From NCBI GenBank assembly GCA_964653025.1, contig CAZZBZ010000011.1, positions 1 through 62,309 of the forward strand: a DNA stretch of 62,309 nt, given 5' to 3'. Shown here one piece after another: positions 17,518-25,901 of this stretch. Under the pieces are notes generated by a model. It did no database searches, was not told where the DNA came from, and was given only the letters and a program-made list of their open reading frames with translations. How positions within the stretch are numbered: position 1 is the stretch's first letter; the number at the start of each line of letters is the position of its first letter. The position numbers and the translations under genes are program-made. This DNA is from JABWAM01 sp964653025. GTDB lineage: Bacteria > Verrucomicrobiota > Verrucomicrobiia > JABWAM01.

Positions 17518-18384
17518 TCAGCGTCCATACACCTCGCGGTGGAGGGCGCGGCGCATGATTTCGATGGGGGCCTTGCGCCCGGTCCAGATTTCGAAGGAGC
17601 GTGCCCCCTGGTGGAGGAGCATCGAGAGGCCGTTGGCGACGCGGCAGCCACGGCGGCGTGCGAGGTGTATCGCCGGGGTCTCGGCCGGGCGGTAGATCAT
17701 CTCGAGGAAGGCACACGGCTTTACCGCAGCAAGAAGGGCGGCGTCGAGCGGGCAGGGGTCCGAGGACTTCAGCCCGAGGCTGGTCGCCTGGACGAGGAGG
17801 TCGCAGGGCGCGGGGGCGAGGAGGCATTCCACGCGCGGGCGCAGGGCGCGGATACGACGGGCGATGGTCGCCGCCTTTGCGCGGGTGCGATTTAGGAGGA
17901 CGAGCCGCTTCGCACCGGCGAGGGCGAACTGGATCGCCGCGCTCTGCCCGGCGCCGCCGCAGCCGAGGATCGCGATGCTCCGCCCCGCGGGACGGAAGCC
18001 AAACTCCTCGCGGAGCGCGGCGAGGATCCCATGCCCATCGGTGCTGTGGCCGTGGAGGAAAGGTTTTCCCGCGCGGAGGCTGAAGGCGAGCGTGTTCGCG
18101 GCCTGCGCGTCCTTCGCGGTCGTGTCGAGGCGATCGGCTTCGCGAAAGGCGATGAGCTTGTGCGGCACGGTGAGGTTCACCCCCGCGAGCCCGCAGAGGG
18201 CGAGCCCGCGGAGAACGGGACCGAGGCGTGCGGGGTCGACGTCGAGGGCGATGTACCGCCAGTTCATCCCGAGCGCATCGAACGCGGCGTTGTGCATCGC
18301 CGGCGAGGCGGTGTGCGCGATCGGGTGGCCGAGGACGGCGACGATCCGGGTCTGGCCGTTGATGGGGGAGGCGTGTTTCACCAT
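17518..18384 (-). CDS. aroE: Shikimate dehydrogenase
   Basis: AroE reduces 3-dehydroshikimate to shikimate with NADPH in the chorismate pathway. The 288-residue product has the substrate site SPAMHNAAF, catalytic K76 in GVNLTVPHK and its partner D116 in STDGHG, then the NADP-binding loop GCGGAGQ at 141-147. ATG 18384 is chosen because it places VAVLGHPIAHTASP at the usual position; a longer frame to 18474 would read the repeat next door. No other shikimate gene is adjacent. Confidence 0.93.
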   Translation of the reverse strand: MVKHASPINGQTRIVAVLGHPIAHTASPAMHNAAFDALGMNWRYIALDVDPARLGPVLRGLALCGLAGVNLTVPHKLIAFREADRLDTTAKDAQAANTLAFSLRAGKPFLHGHSTDGHGILAALREEFGFRPAGRSIAILGCGGAGQSAAIQFALAGAKRLVLLNRTRAKAATIARRIRALRPRVECLLAPAPCDLLVQATSLGLKSSDPCPLDAALLAAVKPCAFLEMIYRPAETPAIHLARRRGCRVANGLSMLLHQGARSFEIWTGRKAPIEIMRRALHREVYGR

Positions 18385-18453
18385 CGGGGGGAGGGGTGCC
18401 CCGCTCTTCTCGCACGACGCAGCGGCCCGGGCAAGCGCCAACCCGGCGCGCAT

Positions 18454-18633
18454 CAGAGGCCACGGATGAAACACGGATGACCACGGATTGGGAAGTGCAC
18501 CGATTCCGTTACACGGAATCGGCGCGCCCTCCGCGAGAGGATGGGAATGTTTTGCCCCTGAGGCATGTCAGGTCCGTGTAGCGGACCTGGCATTCTTTTC
18601 TGCCATCCATGTTTCATCCGTGGCTTCTCTGGC
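18454..18633. repeat. Long inverted-repeat element with two internal hairpins
   Basis: Outer arms of about 27 bases (18454-18480, and 18602-18632 in reverse) share GCCACGGATGAAACA and flanking bases. Inside are two hairpins: 18500-18522 (stem CCGATTCCGT) and 18566-18592 (stem centred on CAGGTCCG). It occupies the divergent 341-base space between aroE and speA, where no gene is seen. CACGGATGAAACA-type repeats are known as dispersed intergenic sequences in several phyla. Confidence 0.7.
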
Positions 18634-18725
18634 AGCGCAGGGCCAAGAATATTTGGAATGAGGGCTTGCAGCGGGGCGGGGGATTTGTTTCAACCGGGGT
18701 TACCAGTGGCATCCCCAACCTTGAG

Positions 18726-20681
18726 ATGACGGCAAAAAACGGCGCGACGTGGTCGGTCCAGGACGCCCTGGGCCTCTACAACATCGAGAACTGGGGCGCG
18801 GACTATTTCTCGGTGAACGAGAAGGGGGCGGTGACGGTGGCACCGCTCCAGTCGAAGGGGGCCACGATCGAGGTGATGGAGGTGCTCGGCGAGGCGCTGC
18901 GGCGTGGGATGGGGCTTCCGATCCTCATTCGCTTCCAGGACCTGCTCCGTCACCGTGTGGAATCGGTGAACGAGGCGTTCAAGGCCGCGATCGCGGAGAA
19001 CGGTTTTAAAGGGACGTACTTTGGCGTCTTCCCGATCAAGGTGAACCAGCTCCGCGAGGTGGTGGAGGAGGTGACCGATGCGGGGAAACCGTACCACTAC
19101 GGATTGGAGGTGGGCAGCAAGCCGGAGCTTTTTGCGGCGCTTGCCATCCATCAGGATCCCGAGAGCCTCATTATCTGCAACGGCTACAAGGACCCGGAGT
19201 TCGTCCGTGCGGCGCTCCTCGGGCGTCGTCTTGGAAAGAAGGTGATCCTCGTGATCGAAAAACTCGAGGAGGTGGCCCTCATCATCCAGGTCGCCCGCGA
19301 GGTGGGTGTGGAGCCGATGCTCGGCGTGCGCGTGCGCCTTCTCGCCAAGGGGGGCGGCAAGTGGGCCCAATCGGGCGGGGAGAACGCCAAGTTCGGCCTC
19401 TCGACGACCGACCTGCTCGAGGCGATGGAGATTCTCAAGCGCGAGAAGATGGAGCCGTGTCTCAAGCTCCTCCACTTCCACATCGGATCCCAGATTCCTG
19501 ATATTGCGATCGTGAAGCGCGCCGTGCGCGAGGCCGCCCGCTACTACGCCAAGCTCCACCAACTCGGCTGGGCGATCGAGTACTTCGACGTTGGGGGCGG
19601 CCTCGGCGTGGATTACGATGGAAGCCGTTCCTCCTTCGACAGCTCCACGAACTATTCGCTCCAGGAGTACACCGCCGATGTGGTCTTCAGCGTGATGGAG
19701 ATCTGCGACGACGAGAAGGTGCCCCACCCGAACCTCATCAGCGAGAGCGGCCGCGCCGTGGTGGCCCATCACTCGGTGCTCGTGGTGGACCTCTTCGGCT
19801 CGATCCAGAAGGACGGGACCTCCACTCCGATCGTCGCGGAGAAGGACGACCACCGCATTGTCCAGCAACTCATCGAGGTGCGCGATGGCCTGAACAAGCG
19901 CAACCGGCGCGAGTCGCTCCACGATTCCCAGGCCCTCAAGGAGGAGGTCCAGTCGATGTTCGATCTCGGCCTGATGCCGCTGAAGTCAAAGGCGAAGGTG
20001 GAAAAGCTCTTCTGGCAGATTGCGACACAGGTTGTGGCTCTTTTTCAAGGGGCACGAGTCGTTCCCGAGGAGATCCGCGAGTTGGAGAACCAGGTGTGCG
20101 ACCAGTACCTGGGGAACTTCTCGGTTTTCCAGTCGCTCCTCGACCACTGGGCGTTGGGCCAGCTCTTCCCGATTGTCCCGCTCCACCGGCTTGATGAGCA
20201 GCCGACGCGGAACGGGATCCTCGTGGATATCACCTGCGATTCCGAGGGGAAGATCTCGAAGTTCATCGATCTCCAGGATATCCGGGAGACGCTCCCGCTC
20301 CATCCGACCAACGGCGCGCCTTACTATGTCGGGATCTTCATGGTGGGCGCCTACCAGGACATCATGGGAGATCTCCACAATCTCTTCGGACGGGTGAACG
20401 AGGTCCACGTCTTCCTTGACGCCGATGAGGAGAGTGGCTGGTACATTGAGGAGGTGATCGAGGGGTCCACGATTGGCCAGGTGCTCGCGATGACGCAGTA
20501 CGACTCCAACGAGCTCGCCCGAAAGGTGAAGGCCCAGGTGGACCAGGCGATCAAGGAGGACCGCCTCAAGCCAAGCGAGGGGATGCGCCTCCTCGACGAT
20601 TACGAAAATGGCCTGAAGCGCCAGACCTACCTCAGCTTCGATCGACCGGCCCCACCCGCCATGCCACCGGCTGCGGCCTGA
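18726..20681 (+). CDS. speA: Biosynthetic arginine decarboxylase
   Basis: A 651-residue PLP enzyme converting arginine to agmatine, the first step of the agmatine route to putrescine. It has the full SpeA architecture and nearly the E. coli length (658): WSVQDALGLYNIENWGADYFSVN at the start, PLP lysine K105 in GVFPIKVNQ, LLHFHIGSQIPD, and FDVGGGLGVDYDG. ATG 18726 gives the family N-terminus; a longer frame from 18609 would translate the adjoining inverted repeat. No agmatinase or agmatine deiminase gene lies next to it. Confidence 0.95.
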   Translation: MTAKNGATWSVQDALGLYNIENWGADYFSVNEKGAVTVAPLQSKGATIEVMEVLGEALRRGMGLPILIRFQDLLRHRVESVNEAFKAAIAENGFKGTYFGVFPIKVNQLREVVEEVTDAGKPYHYGLEVGSKPELFAALAIHQDPESLIICNGYKDPEFVRAALLGRRLGKKVILVIEKLEEVALIIQVAREVGVEPMLGVRVRLLAKGGGKWAQSGGENAKFGLSTTDLLEAMEILKREKMEPCLKLLHFHIGSQIPDIAIVKRAVREAARYYAKLHQLGWAIEYFDVGGGLGVDYDGSRSSFDSSTNYSLQEYTADVVFSVMEICDDEKVPHPNLISESGRAVVAHHSVLVVDLFGSIQKDGTSTPIVAEKDDHRIVQQLIEVRDGLNKRNRRESLHDSQALKEEVQSMFDLGLMPLKSKAKVEKLFWQIATQVVALFQGARVVPEEIRELENQVCDQYLGNFSVFQSLLDHWALGQLFPIVPLHRLDEQPTRNGILVDITCDSEGKISKFIDLQDIRETLPLHPTNGAPYYVGIFMVGAYQDIMGDLHNLFGRVNEVHVFLDADEESGWYIEEVIEGSTIGQVLAMTQYDSNELARKVKAQVDQAIKEDRLKPSEGMRLLDDYENGLKRQTYLSFDRPAPPAMPPAAA

Positions 20682-20732
20682 GCGAAGCCCATGCACGGGG
20701 TCGGTCTGGTTGCTCTTCATGGAAACGGCCCA

Positions 20733-20840
20733 GGTTCACGGTTCAGAGGTTCAACAGTTCACGGTTGAGAGATTCACGGATGGAAAATCCTCAACAAATC
20801 GGCAACCGTTGAACCGTGAACCGTTGAACTCAACAACCCG
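20733..20840. repeat. [A/G]CGGTTCA-unit hairpin repeat, copy 2
   Basis: The left arm at 20733-20767 has four GGTTCA/AGTTCA units. The right arm at 20803-20829 has the reverse units AACCGTTGAACCGTG. The loop is about 35 bases. It lies between speA and ruvC, ending 10 bases before the ruvC start, so the ruvC ribosome binding region is inside or next to it. Confidence 0.8.
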
Positions 20841-20849
20841 GGTCCTCCC

Positions 20850-21335
20850 ATGCTGATCCTCGGCATTGATCCCTCGTTGCGCGGCACGGGGTGGGGAGTC
20901 CTCTCTGCGGAGGGGAACCGTCTCGCGGGGATTGCCTGGGGAGTGATCCACAACCCACCCTCGCTTCCCGTCACGGGATGCCTGCGGGAGATCTACCGGG
21001 GCATCGCGGCGGCGATCGCCGCGCACCGCCCGCAGGAGGCGGCCGTCGAGGCGCTTTTCTTCGCGAAGAATGCGCGCACCGCGCTCGTCATGGGCCAGGC
21101 GCGCGGGGCGGCGCTGGTGGCCGTCGCTGAGGCGAACCTCGAAATCGTCGAGTATGCGCCGAAGCGGGTGAAGCAGGGGGTGGTTGGGGTGGGCGGGGCC
21201 GCAAAGAGCCAGGTGGGCTTCATGGTCCGCGCCCTGCTCGGTCTCACGGAGATGCCTCCCCCGGACGCCGCCGATGCGCTCGCGGTGGCGATCACCCACG
21301 CCCACGCTACGCTCGCGGGGCGACGGACCCTTTGA
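20850..21335 (+). CDS. ruvC: Holliday junction resolvase RuvC
   Basis: RuvC cuts Holliday junctions as a dimer. This 161-residue protein keeps all four metal-binding acids: D7 (GIDPSLRGTGWG), E67 (AVEALFFAKN), D139 and D142 (PPDAADALAVAI). Length and spacing are standard. ruvA and ruvB are not adjacent. The stop is followed one base later by the start of a small cysteine-rich protein gene on the same strand. Confidence 0.95.
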   Translation: MLILGIDPSLRGTGWGVLSAEGNRLAGIAWGVIHNPPSLPVTGCLREIYRGIAAAIAAHRPQEAAVEALFFAKNARTALVMGQARGAALVAVAEANLEIVEYAPKRVKQGVVGVGGAAKSQVGFMVRALLGLTEMPPPDAADALAVAITHAHATLAGRRTL

Positions 21336-21336
21336 A

Positions 21337-21831
21337 GTGAAACTTCCCTACACAGATACCAAACCGGTCGGCGCGGCGGACTTCTACTTTGCGATCAACG
21401 CCACGTTCCGATTCATTTTCGAGAAACTGGGGCAGGAGGCGCTTCGACGTTACTGGACGGGGCTTGGGGTATCCTACTTCGCTCCGGTCTCGGCGGGGTG
21501 GCGCGCGGGTGGGCTTCCCGCGGTCGCGGAGTACTGGCGCGACTTTTTTCGGGCGGAGCCCGGTGCCGAGGTCGAGGTGGGGCAGGGGAAGGACGAGGTG
21601 GTCCTCACGGTGAAGACCTGCCCCGCGATCGCGCACCTACGGCGCGGGAGACGGGAAATCGTGCCGTGCTTTTGCCAGCATTGTTGGTTTATCGGTGAGG
21701 CGATGGCCGCGAAGGCCGGTTTTACGGCTCGCGTGGAGGGGGGCAACGGGTCGTGCCGCCAGGTGTTCTGGAGGGCCGACCCCTCGCTGCCCCCGCAGGA
21801 CCTTTCCAAGATCCGGGAGGCCACGTGCTAG
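21337..21831 (+). CDS. Cysteine-rich protein of unknown function, first of a paralogous pair
   Basis: A 164-residue protein starting at GTG 21337, one base after ruvC. It has no signal peptide or membrane segment. Cysteines are C95 in TCP, C111, C113 and C116 in CFCQHC, and C140 in NGSCRQVFW. The following gene repeats this layout (ECP, CDHC, GKCGWEF) and also shares an upstream helix ending in a YW pair, so the two are diverged paralogues. The CP...CxxC...GxC pattern recalls the L-2-amino-thiazoline-4-carboxylic acid hydrolase-like family, but that assignment is weak. A heteromeric metal- or thiol-dependent enzyme or sensor is the best guess. Confidence 0.65.
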   Translation: MKLPYTDTKPVGAADFYFAINATFRFIFEKLGQEALRRYWTGLGVSYFAPVSAGWRAGGLPAVAEYWRDFFRAEPGAEVEVGQGKDEVVLTVKTCPAIAHLRRGRREIVPCFCQHCWFIGEAMAAKAGFTARVEGGNGSCRQVFWRADPSLPPQDLSKIREATC

Positions 21832-22400
21832 GAACCTACGATTTCTGTGGGCATTACGACTGGACCTTCGATTGGTTGCACCGCGAGGGGGGCGAGCCGC
21901 TCGTGCGCCAGTACTGGGAGGAGGCCATCGGCGGGGATAGCCAGCGCCACGCGGCGGCCCTGATCGTGGAAAAGGGTTTTGCCGGCATGAAGGAGTACTG
22001 GGCCCACACCTTGGCGGAGGAGGCTGCCGGCTACACGTTTACCGAGGGGGCCGGGGTCGCGCGGATCGACATGCATGAGTGCCCGTCGAAGGGTTTTCTC
22101 CTCCGCAACGGGATTGCGTTCTCTCGCGACTACTGCGACCACTGTATCGGATGGATCGGCCCCGTGATGAAGAAGGCGGGCTTCGTCATCCACCACGAGC
22201 ACAACCACCGCGGAAAGTGCGGGTGGGAGTTCCGCCGCATGGAAGACCCGTCCACCGTTTCCGCGCCGGGCGAACTGGCCGGGCCCAAGGATGTGCGTCT
22301 CGACCCTGCATGGAACGATTCGGAGAGCACGATCGAGTGCTTTGAGCGGGCGAATGAAGTTTCCGAGAAGAAACCGCCGCGGGGACGGATCAGGAACTGA
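21825..22400 (+). CDS. Cysteine-rich protein of unknown function, second of a paralogous pair
   Basis: A 191-residue protein starting at GTG 21825, overlapping the previous gene by seven bases. Conserved features shared with its neighbour are an early helix (GEPLVRQYWEEA), C86 in ECP, C104/C107 in CDHC, a KKAGF helix and C132 in GKCGWEF. It adds a His-rich stretch (VIHHEHNHRGKC), possibly a further metal site, and a polar C-terminal tail of about 50 residues. Tight overlap argues for a co-translated pair acting together. The function is unknown. Confidence 0.65.
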   Translation: MLGTYDFCGHYDWTFDWLHREGGEPLVRQYWEEAIGGDSQRHAAALIVEKGFAGMKEYWAHTLAEEAAGYTFTEGAGVARIDMHECPSKGFLLRNGIAFSRDYCDHCIGWIGPVMKKAGFVIHHEHNHRGKCGWEFRRMEDPSTVSAPGELAGPKDVRLDPAWNDSESTIECFERANEVSEKKPPRGRIRN

Positions 22401-22584
22401 GAAAGGGATTGACCAAACGGACGCCGCCATAGTCCTGGCCGTGGCGGAGGTCCTCGATGAGAAGTTTCCGTCACTTGGTCGCTTGCACGGCGGCCAGGAT
22501 GCAGGCGTCCCAGTAGGAGATGGGGCAGCTTTCCTTGAGTCGCAGGGCGGACTGGAGCATGGCCAGATTAAGACTGTCGTGGTT
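22390..22584 (-). pseudogene. Fragment of a PIN-domain (VapC-like) toxin gene
   Basis: On the - strand, 22584-22474 encodes LKESCPISYWDACILAA, the C-terminal PIN pattern (SYWDAxILAA). After a TGA at 22471-22473 the same frame continues RKLLIEDLRHGQ and VRLVNPF to a normal stop at 22390, again matching PIN toxins (EDLQHGQ, VNPF). The TGA stands where toxins often have Cys, so one base change (TGC or TGT to TGA) explains it. The N-terminal half with the first acidic residues is missing, replaced by the DUF2334 gene. No antitoxin remains. Confidence 0.7.
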
Positions 22585-23344
22585 GCTCGAAGCGAGCGGA
22601 GACCCATTCCCCGTACGTGGTGGGTTGTCGAGATTCCAGAGAAACGGCGACGATTTGACGAACCTGTTTCCAGACTTTGGGGGAATCGAGGTCGGTCGGG
22701 TGGAGGCCGACGCGCATCGGTTCCGTCTTCCGTGAACGTCGAGCAAGGAGGGCGTTCCACACGAGCGAGGCGCCGCGCCGCCACATCGCCCGCGTGCTCC
22801 AGACGCAGGAGGTTGTGGGCACGCGCGTTCCGCTCGGGAGGTGGACGATCTCGGTACGGGTGGTGGTATAGAGGAAGCCGGCCCCGCGGAGGGCCTCTTC
22901 GACCTGTGGATTGAGCAGCCATGCGGGAGCGACGAACCCCCGTGCAACGAGCCCGTGCGCCGCGAGGGCGGCGACCCCCTGGTTGGCGAGGTGAAAGGCA
23001 GACTCTCGGTCGAGCGCGAAGAACTCGGCCTCGCGCGCCGTGTAGATCTCCTCATAGAACCATGTTCGCAGGCGGCCCTGTCGGGCGAGCTTGGCTTCGC
23101 CCTTCGGGAGTTCGTGTCGCCAGCCGTGGAGGACGATCTCGTGGCCCTCCTCCTGCCACTGGCGCAACCAGCCGACAAGGGAGGGGTGCTGGTCGAGGCG
23201 GCCCTTGTCCCGGTGTCGGGGGATGACGAGCAGGCTCAGGTGCTTCACTCCGAGGCGCACCATCTCGTTCACCTGGCGGCGCACCGGGTGAAGGTTGAAC
23301 GGCGAGACGTCGTGGATCGAAACGATGAGGTGGCCCTGGGCCAT
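22568..23344 (-). CDS. DUF2334 polysaccharide deacetylase-like protein
   Basis: A 258-residue protein of the carbohydrate esterase 4-like fold. It begins LIVSIHDVSP, with D12 in the metal-site position, and continues with HEIVLHGWRHE (H73 and H77 as candidate zinc ligands), the DUF2334 signature. There is no signal peptide, so it is probably cytoplasmic. ATG 23344 is used; upstream in-frame starts add only a basic tail. It is divergent from the receiver gene at 23439. The substrate is unknown. Confidence 0.8.
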   Translation of the reverse strand: MAQGHLIVSIHDVSPFNLHPVRRQVNEMVRLGVKHLSLLVIPRHRDKGRLDQHPSLVGWLRQWQEEGHEIVLHGWRHELPKGEAKLARQGRLRTWFYEEIYTAREAEFFALDRESAFHLANQGVAALAAHGLVARGFVAPAWLLNPQVEEALRGAGFLYTTTRTEIVHLPSGTRVPTTSCVWSTRAMWRRGASLVWNALLARRSRKTEPMRVGLHPTDLDSPKVWKQVRQIVAVSLESRQPTTYGEWVSARFEQPRQS

Positions 23345-23438
23345 GGCGGCCATTCTCCCGCATCGGGAAGCACGGGACAAGACTTCCTGCGCACGGTCTT
23401 GAATGGGGAGGGGCGATCATGTTAGCGTCTCCTCCTCC

Positions 23439-23852
23439 ATGAACGGGACCAAGAAGCGCATCCTCATCGTGGACGACGAGCCAGACGTACTGCAGGTGAT
23501 GCTGGAGGCCTTGCGCGCCGTGCCGGAGTACGAGGTCCAGGCCGTCTCGAATCCTCAACAGGCTTACCAGATCGCCAACGTCCGCCCCCCAGACCTGCTT
23601 ATCGCCGACTACAACATGCCCCTGTTGCGAGGGGATCAGCTCTTCCTCTGCCTCGGGGTCGATCCCAACGACGCAGCAAAGTGTGCCCCGCGCCCCAAGC
23701 TGCTTCTTATTAGCGGGGCGATCTCGGACGCGGAGGTTCACCATCTTGCGGAGTTCGTCAACGGCACGGCCGCGATGGCAAAGCCGTTCAGCGTCCAAGA
23801 ACTTCGCAAGAAGGTTGCCGAACTCCTGGCGGATTCCCCGCCGCTCGCCTGA
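23439..23852 (+). CDS. Single-domain response regulator receiver
   Basis: A 137-residue CheY-like receiver with no output domain. It has the acidic pair D12/D13 (VDDEPD), phospho-acceptor D57 (LIADYNMP), the Ser/Thr switch position in LLLISGA, and K115 (AMAKPF). It has its own transcription unit between a divergent deacetylase-like gene and tRNA-Tyr. A histidine kinase lies 2 kb downstream and could be its partner, by inference. The insert CLGVDPNDAAKCAP between strands 3 and 4 is unusual. Confidence 0.9.
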   Translation: MNGTKKRILIVDDEPDVLQVMLEALRAVPEYEVQAVSNPQQAYQIANVRPPDLLIADYNMPLLRGDQLFLCLGVDPNDAAKCAPRPKLLLISGAISDAEVHHLAEFVNGTAAMAKPFSVQELRKKVAELLADSPPLA

Positions 23853-23869
23853 CACTCTCGCGAGAAAAT

Positions 23870-23955
23870 GGTGGGCAGGGATGGATTCGAACCATCGAAG
23901 GCTAAAAGCCAGCAGATTTACAGTCTGCCCCGTTTGACCGCTTCGGTACCTACCC
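23870..23955 (-). tRNA. tRNA-Tyr (GTA anticodon)
   Basis: The reverse strand folds as a class II tRNA: acceptor stem GGGTAGG/CCTGCCC, anticodon stem GCAGA/TCTGC with loop CTGTAAA (anticodon GTA, complement at 23920-23922), a long variable arm and a T-arm with GGTTCGAATCC. CCA is encoded at the 3' end (23870-23872). The 86-nt size is right for bacterial tRNA-Tyr. Confidence 0.96.
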
Positions 23956-24085
23956 GGAGAACGCGCGGCTCGGTCGCCGCACGGGGTCCACTATCCTTCG
24001 CCCGCGTCCGCGTCGCAAGCGGAAACTGGAATCGTGACGCTTTGAGATTGCGAGTCGCTGTCGAAAATTGTCTGCTGTCTGAATT

Positions 24086-25897
24086 ATGAAGGGCGAGTCG
24101 CCGGCGGCCGAGGGTTGGAAATCGCTGCTGGATGCGGCGCGGGAGCGCTTTGCCCGTCACGATCTCGAACCGCTGCCGGCGCGAGGGGTCCTCCGCAACT
24201 ATGACCGCCCCCGTTTTCTCGCCGACGCGCGCGCGGCGCTCAACGTGGCCCTGGTCGCCTTTCCGCAGGGGATGGCCTACGCGCTGATCGCGGGTCTGCC
24301 GGTCCAGTACGGAATTTACGGGGCGGCGATCGCTTCCGTGGTGGGAGGGTGCTTCGGGAGCAGTCGTCACACGATCCTGGGGCCAACGAATGCCTCCGCA
24401 ATCCTGGCGCTGACGGCCTTTGCCTCGCTGCCCTCCGGCTACACTCCCGTGCACGCGGTGAGCGTGCTTTGCCTGATGGTCGGCGCGATCCTGGTGGCGG
24501 GGGCCTTCTTGCGCCTCTCAAGCCTGACCCAGTATGTCTCGCACAGCGTGGTGACGGGCTACATCACCGGCGCCGCGATCCTGATCATGGCGAACCAGGT
24601 GCGCTCCATTCTCGGGGTGGAGATTGAGCGTTCGGCGAGCCTGATCGAGGTCTGCCTTCGGACGGCGCTTGCGGCAAAGGGGACGCAGGGGCTCTCGTTG
24701 CTATTTGGCGCGTTGGCCCTTGCGGTGTGGTTGTTCTGTCGGCGCACGATTCCGAAGGCCCCGGCTGTGGCGGTGGCGCTGGCGGTGTGCGCGGCCGTGG
24801 CATGGGGGGCGAGTGCGTGTGGTCTGCGGGTCGAGACGCTGGCCCCGGTCCCGTTGGGCGTCTGGCCGATCACGATCCCGCGGGTGAGTCCCGACCTTTT
24901 CGGCCTGTTGGCGAGTCCCGCGCTGGCCGTGGCTTTCGTGGCGGTGCTGGAATGCTCTTCGATGACGAGAACGCTGGCGCACCGATCCGGGGACGCGGTG
25001 AACGGGAACCAGGATATGCTGAGCCTGGGGTTGGCAAACACCGCCTGCGCATGGCTGGGGGGCACGGTGGCTTCCGGGTCGCTGACGCGCTCGGCGCTGA
25101 ACTGGACGAGCGGGGCAGCGACGTCGTTCGCGAGCGTGTTTTGCGGGCTATTCTGCGCGGCCGGGGTGCTCATGGCGGGGCCGCTTGTGGGGTTTGTGCC
25201 GATGAGTTCGCTGGCGGTGGCGGTCATCTGCATCGCTGCCTCGCTCATTCATCCGCGGCAGATCCTTGTGTCGTTGCGCGCGACGAAATCGGACGCGATG
25301 GTCTTCCTGATTACCTTTTCGGCGGCGTTGTTGACTCCCCTGGATTTTGCAATTTATCTCGGGGTGGGAACCTCCATCGTCCTTTTCCTGCGCAAGGTGC
25401 GCAGCCCGTCGCTCGTGGAGTACACCTTCGACGGGAGCGGGCATCTGCGCGAGCTGGCGGACAAGTCTGGGCGCGCGGATCCGCAGATCTCAATTGTGCA
25501 CGTGGAGGGGGAGCTTTTCTTCGGTGCGGCGGAGGTTTTCCAGCAGCAGATTCGTATCCTGGCAAAGGATCCCGAGATCCGCGTGGTGATCTTGCGCCTG
25601 AAGAACGCCCGTCACCTGGACGCCACGAGCATGATCGCCATGGAGGACCTGGTACGTTTCCTTAAAGAAACCGGGCGGGTCCTGATCGTCTCCGGGGTGA
25701 TGCTCGACGGGATGCGGGTGCTACGCAACTCGGGGATGATCCCGGTCATCGGGCGCGAGAACATCTTTGTGGGCTCGGCGACCAACCCGAATGTCGCGAC
25801 GCGCAATGCCCTGAAGAGGGCCATCGAGATCCTTGGGGGGGAGCGCGCCTCTGTCCGCATCTTCGCGGACCCTCCCCGTGGCCAACCGCGTGAGTGA
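24086..25897 (+). CDS. SulP-family anion permease with STAS domain
   Basis: A 603-residue membrane protein of the SLC26/SulP family. The family's N-terminal signature appears as ALNVALVAFPQGMAYALIAGLPVQYGIYG, followed by LGPTNA and about ten more membrane segments up to residue 440. A cytoplasmic STAS domain follows (about 465-575, with HLDATSMIAMEDL). Substrates in the family include sulfate, bicarbonate and dicarboxylates; this one cannot be specified. It is directly coupled to a histidine kinase gene four bases downstream, so expression of transporter and sensor is linked. Confidence 0.92.
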   Translation: MKGESPAAEGWKSLLDAARERFARHDLEPLPARGVLRNYDRPRFLADARAALNVALVAFPQGMAYALIAGLPVQYGIYGAAIASVVGGCFGSSRHTILGPTNASAILALTAFASLPSGYTPVHAVSVLCLMVGAILVAGAFLRLSSLTQYVSHSVVTGYITGAAILIMANQVRSILGVEIERSASLIEVCLRTALAAKGTQGLSLLFGALALAVWLFCRRTIPKAPAVAVALAVCAAVAWGASACGLRVETLAPVPLGVWPITIPRVSPDLFGLLASPALAVAFVAVLECSSMTRTLAHRSGDAVNGNQDMLSLGLANTACAWLGGTVASGSLTRSALNWTSGAATSFASVFCGLFCAAGVLMAGPLVGFVPMSSLAVAVICIAASLIHPRQILVSLRATKSDAMVFLITFSAALLTPLDFAIYLGVGTSIVLFLRKVRSPSLVEYTFDGSGHLRELADKSGRADPQISIVHVEGELFFGAAEVFQQQIRILAKDPEIRVVILRLKNARHLDATSMIAMEDLVRFLKETGRVLIVSGVMLDGMRVLRNSGMIPVIGRENIFVGSATNPNVATRNALKRAIEILGGERASVRIFADPPRGQPRE

Positions 25898-25901
25898 GTC
25901 C

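Noticed and set aside
22471..22473. Selenocysteine at the in-frame TGA of the PIN fragment
   Set aside because: The gene lacks its N-terminal half and toxins of this family are not known selenoproteins; a nonsense mutation in a relic is simpler. No SECIS hairpin was evident downstream.
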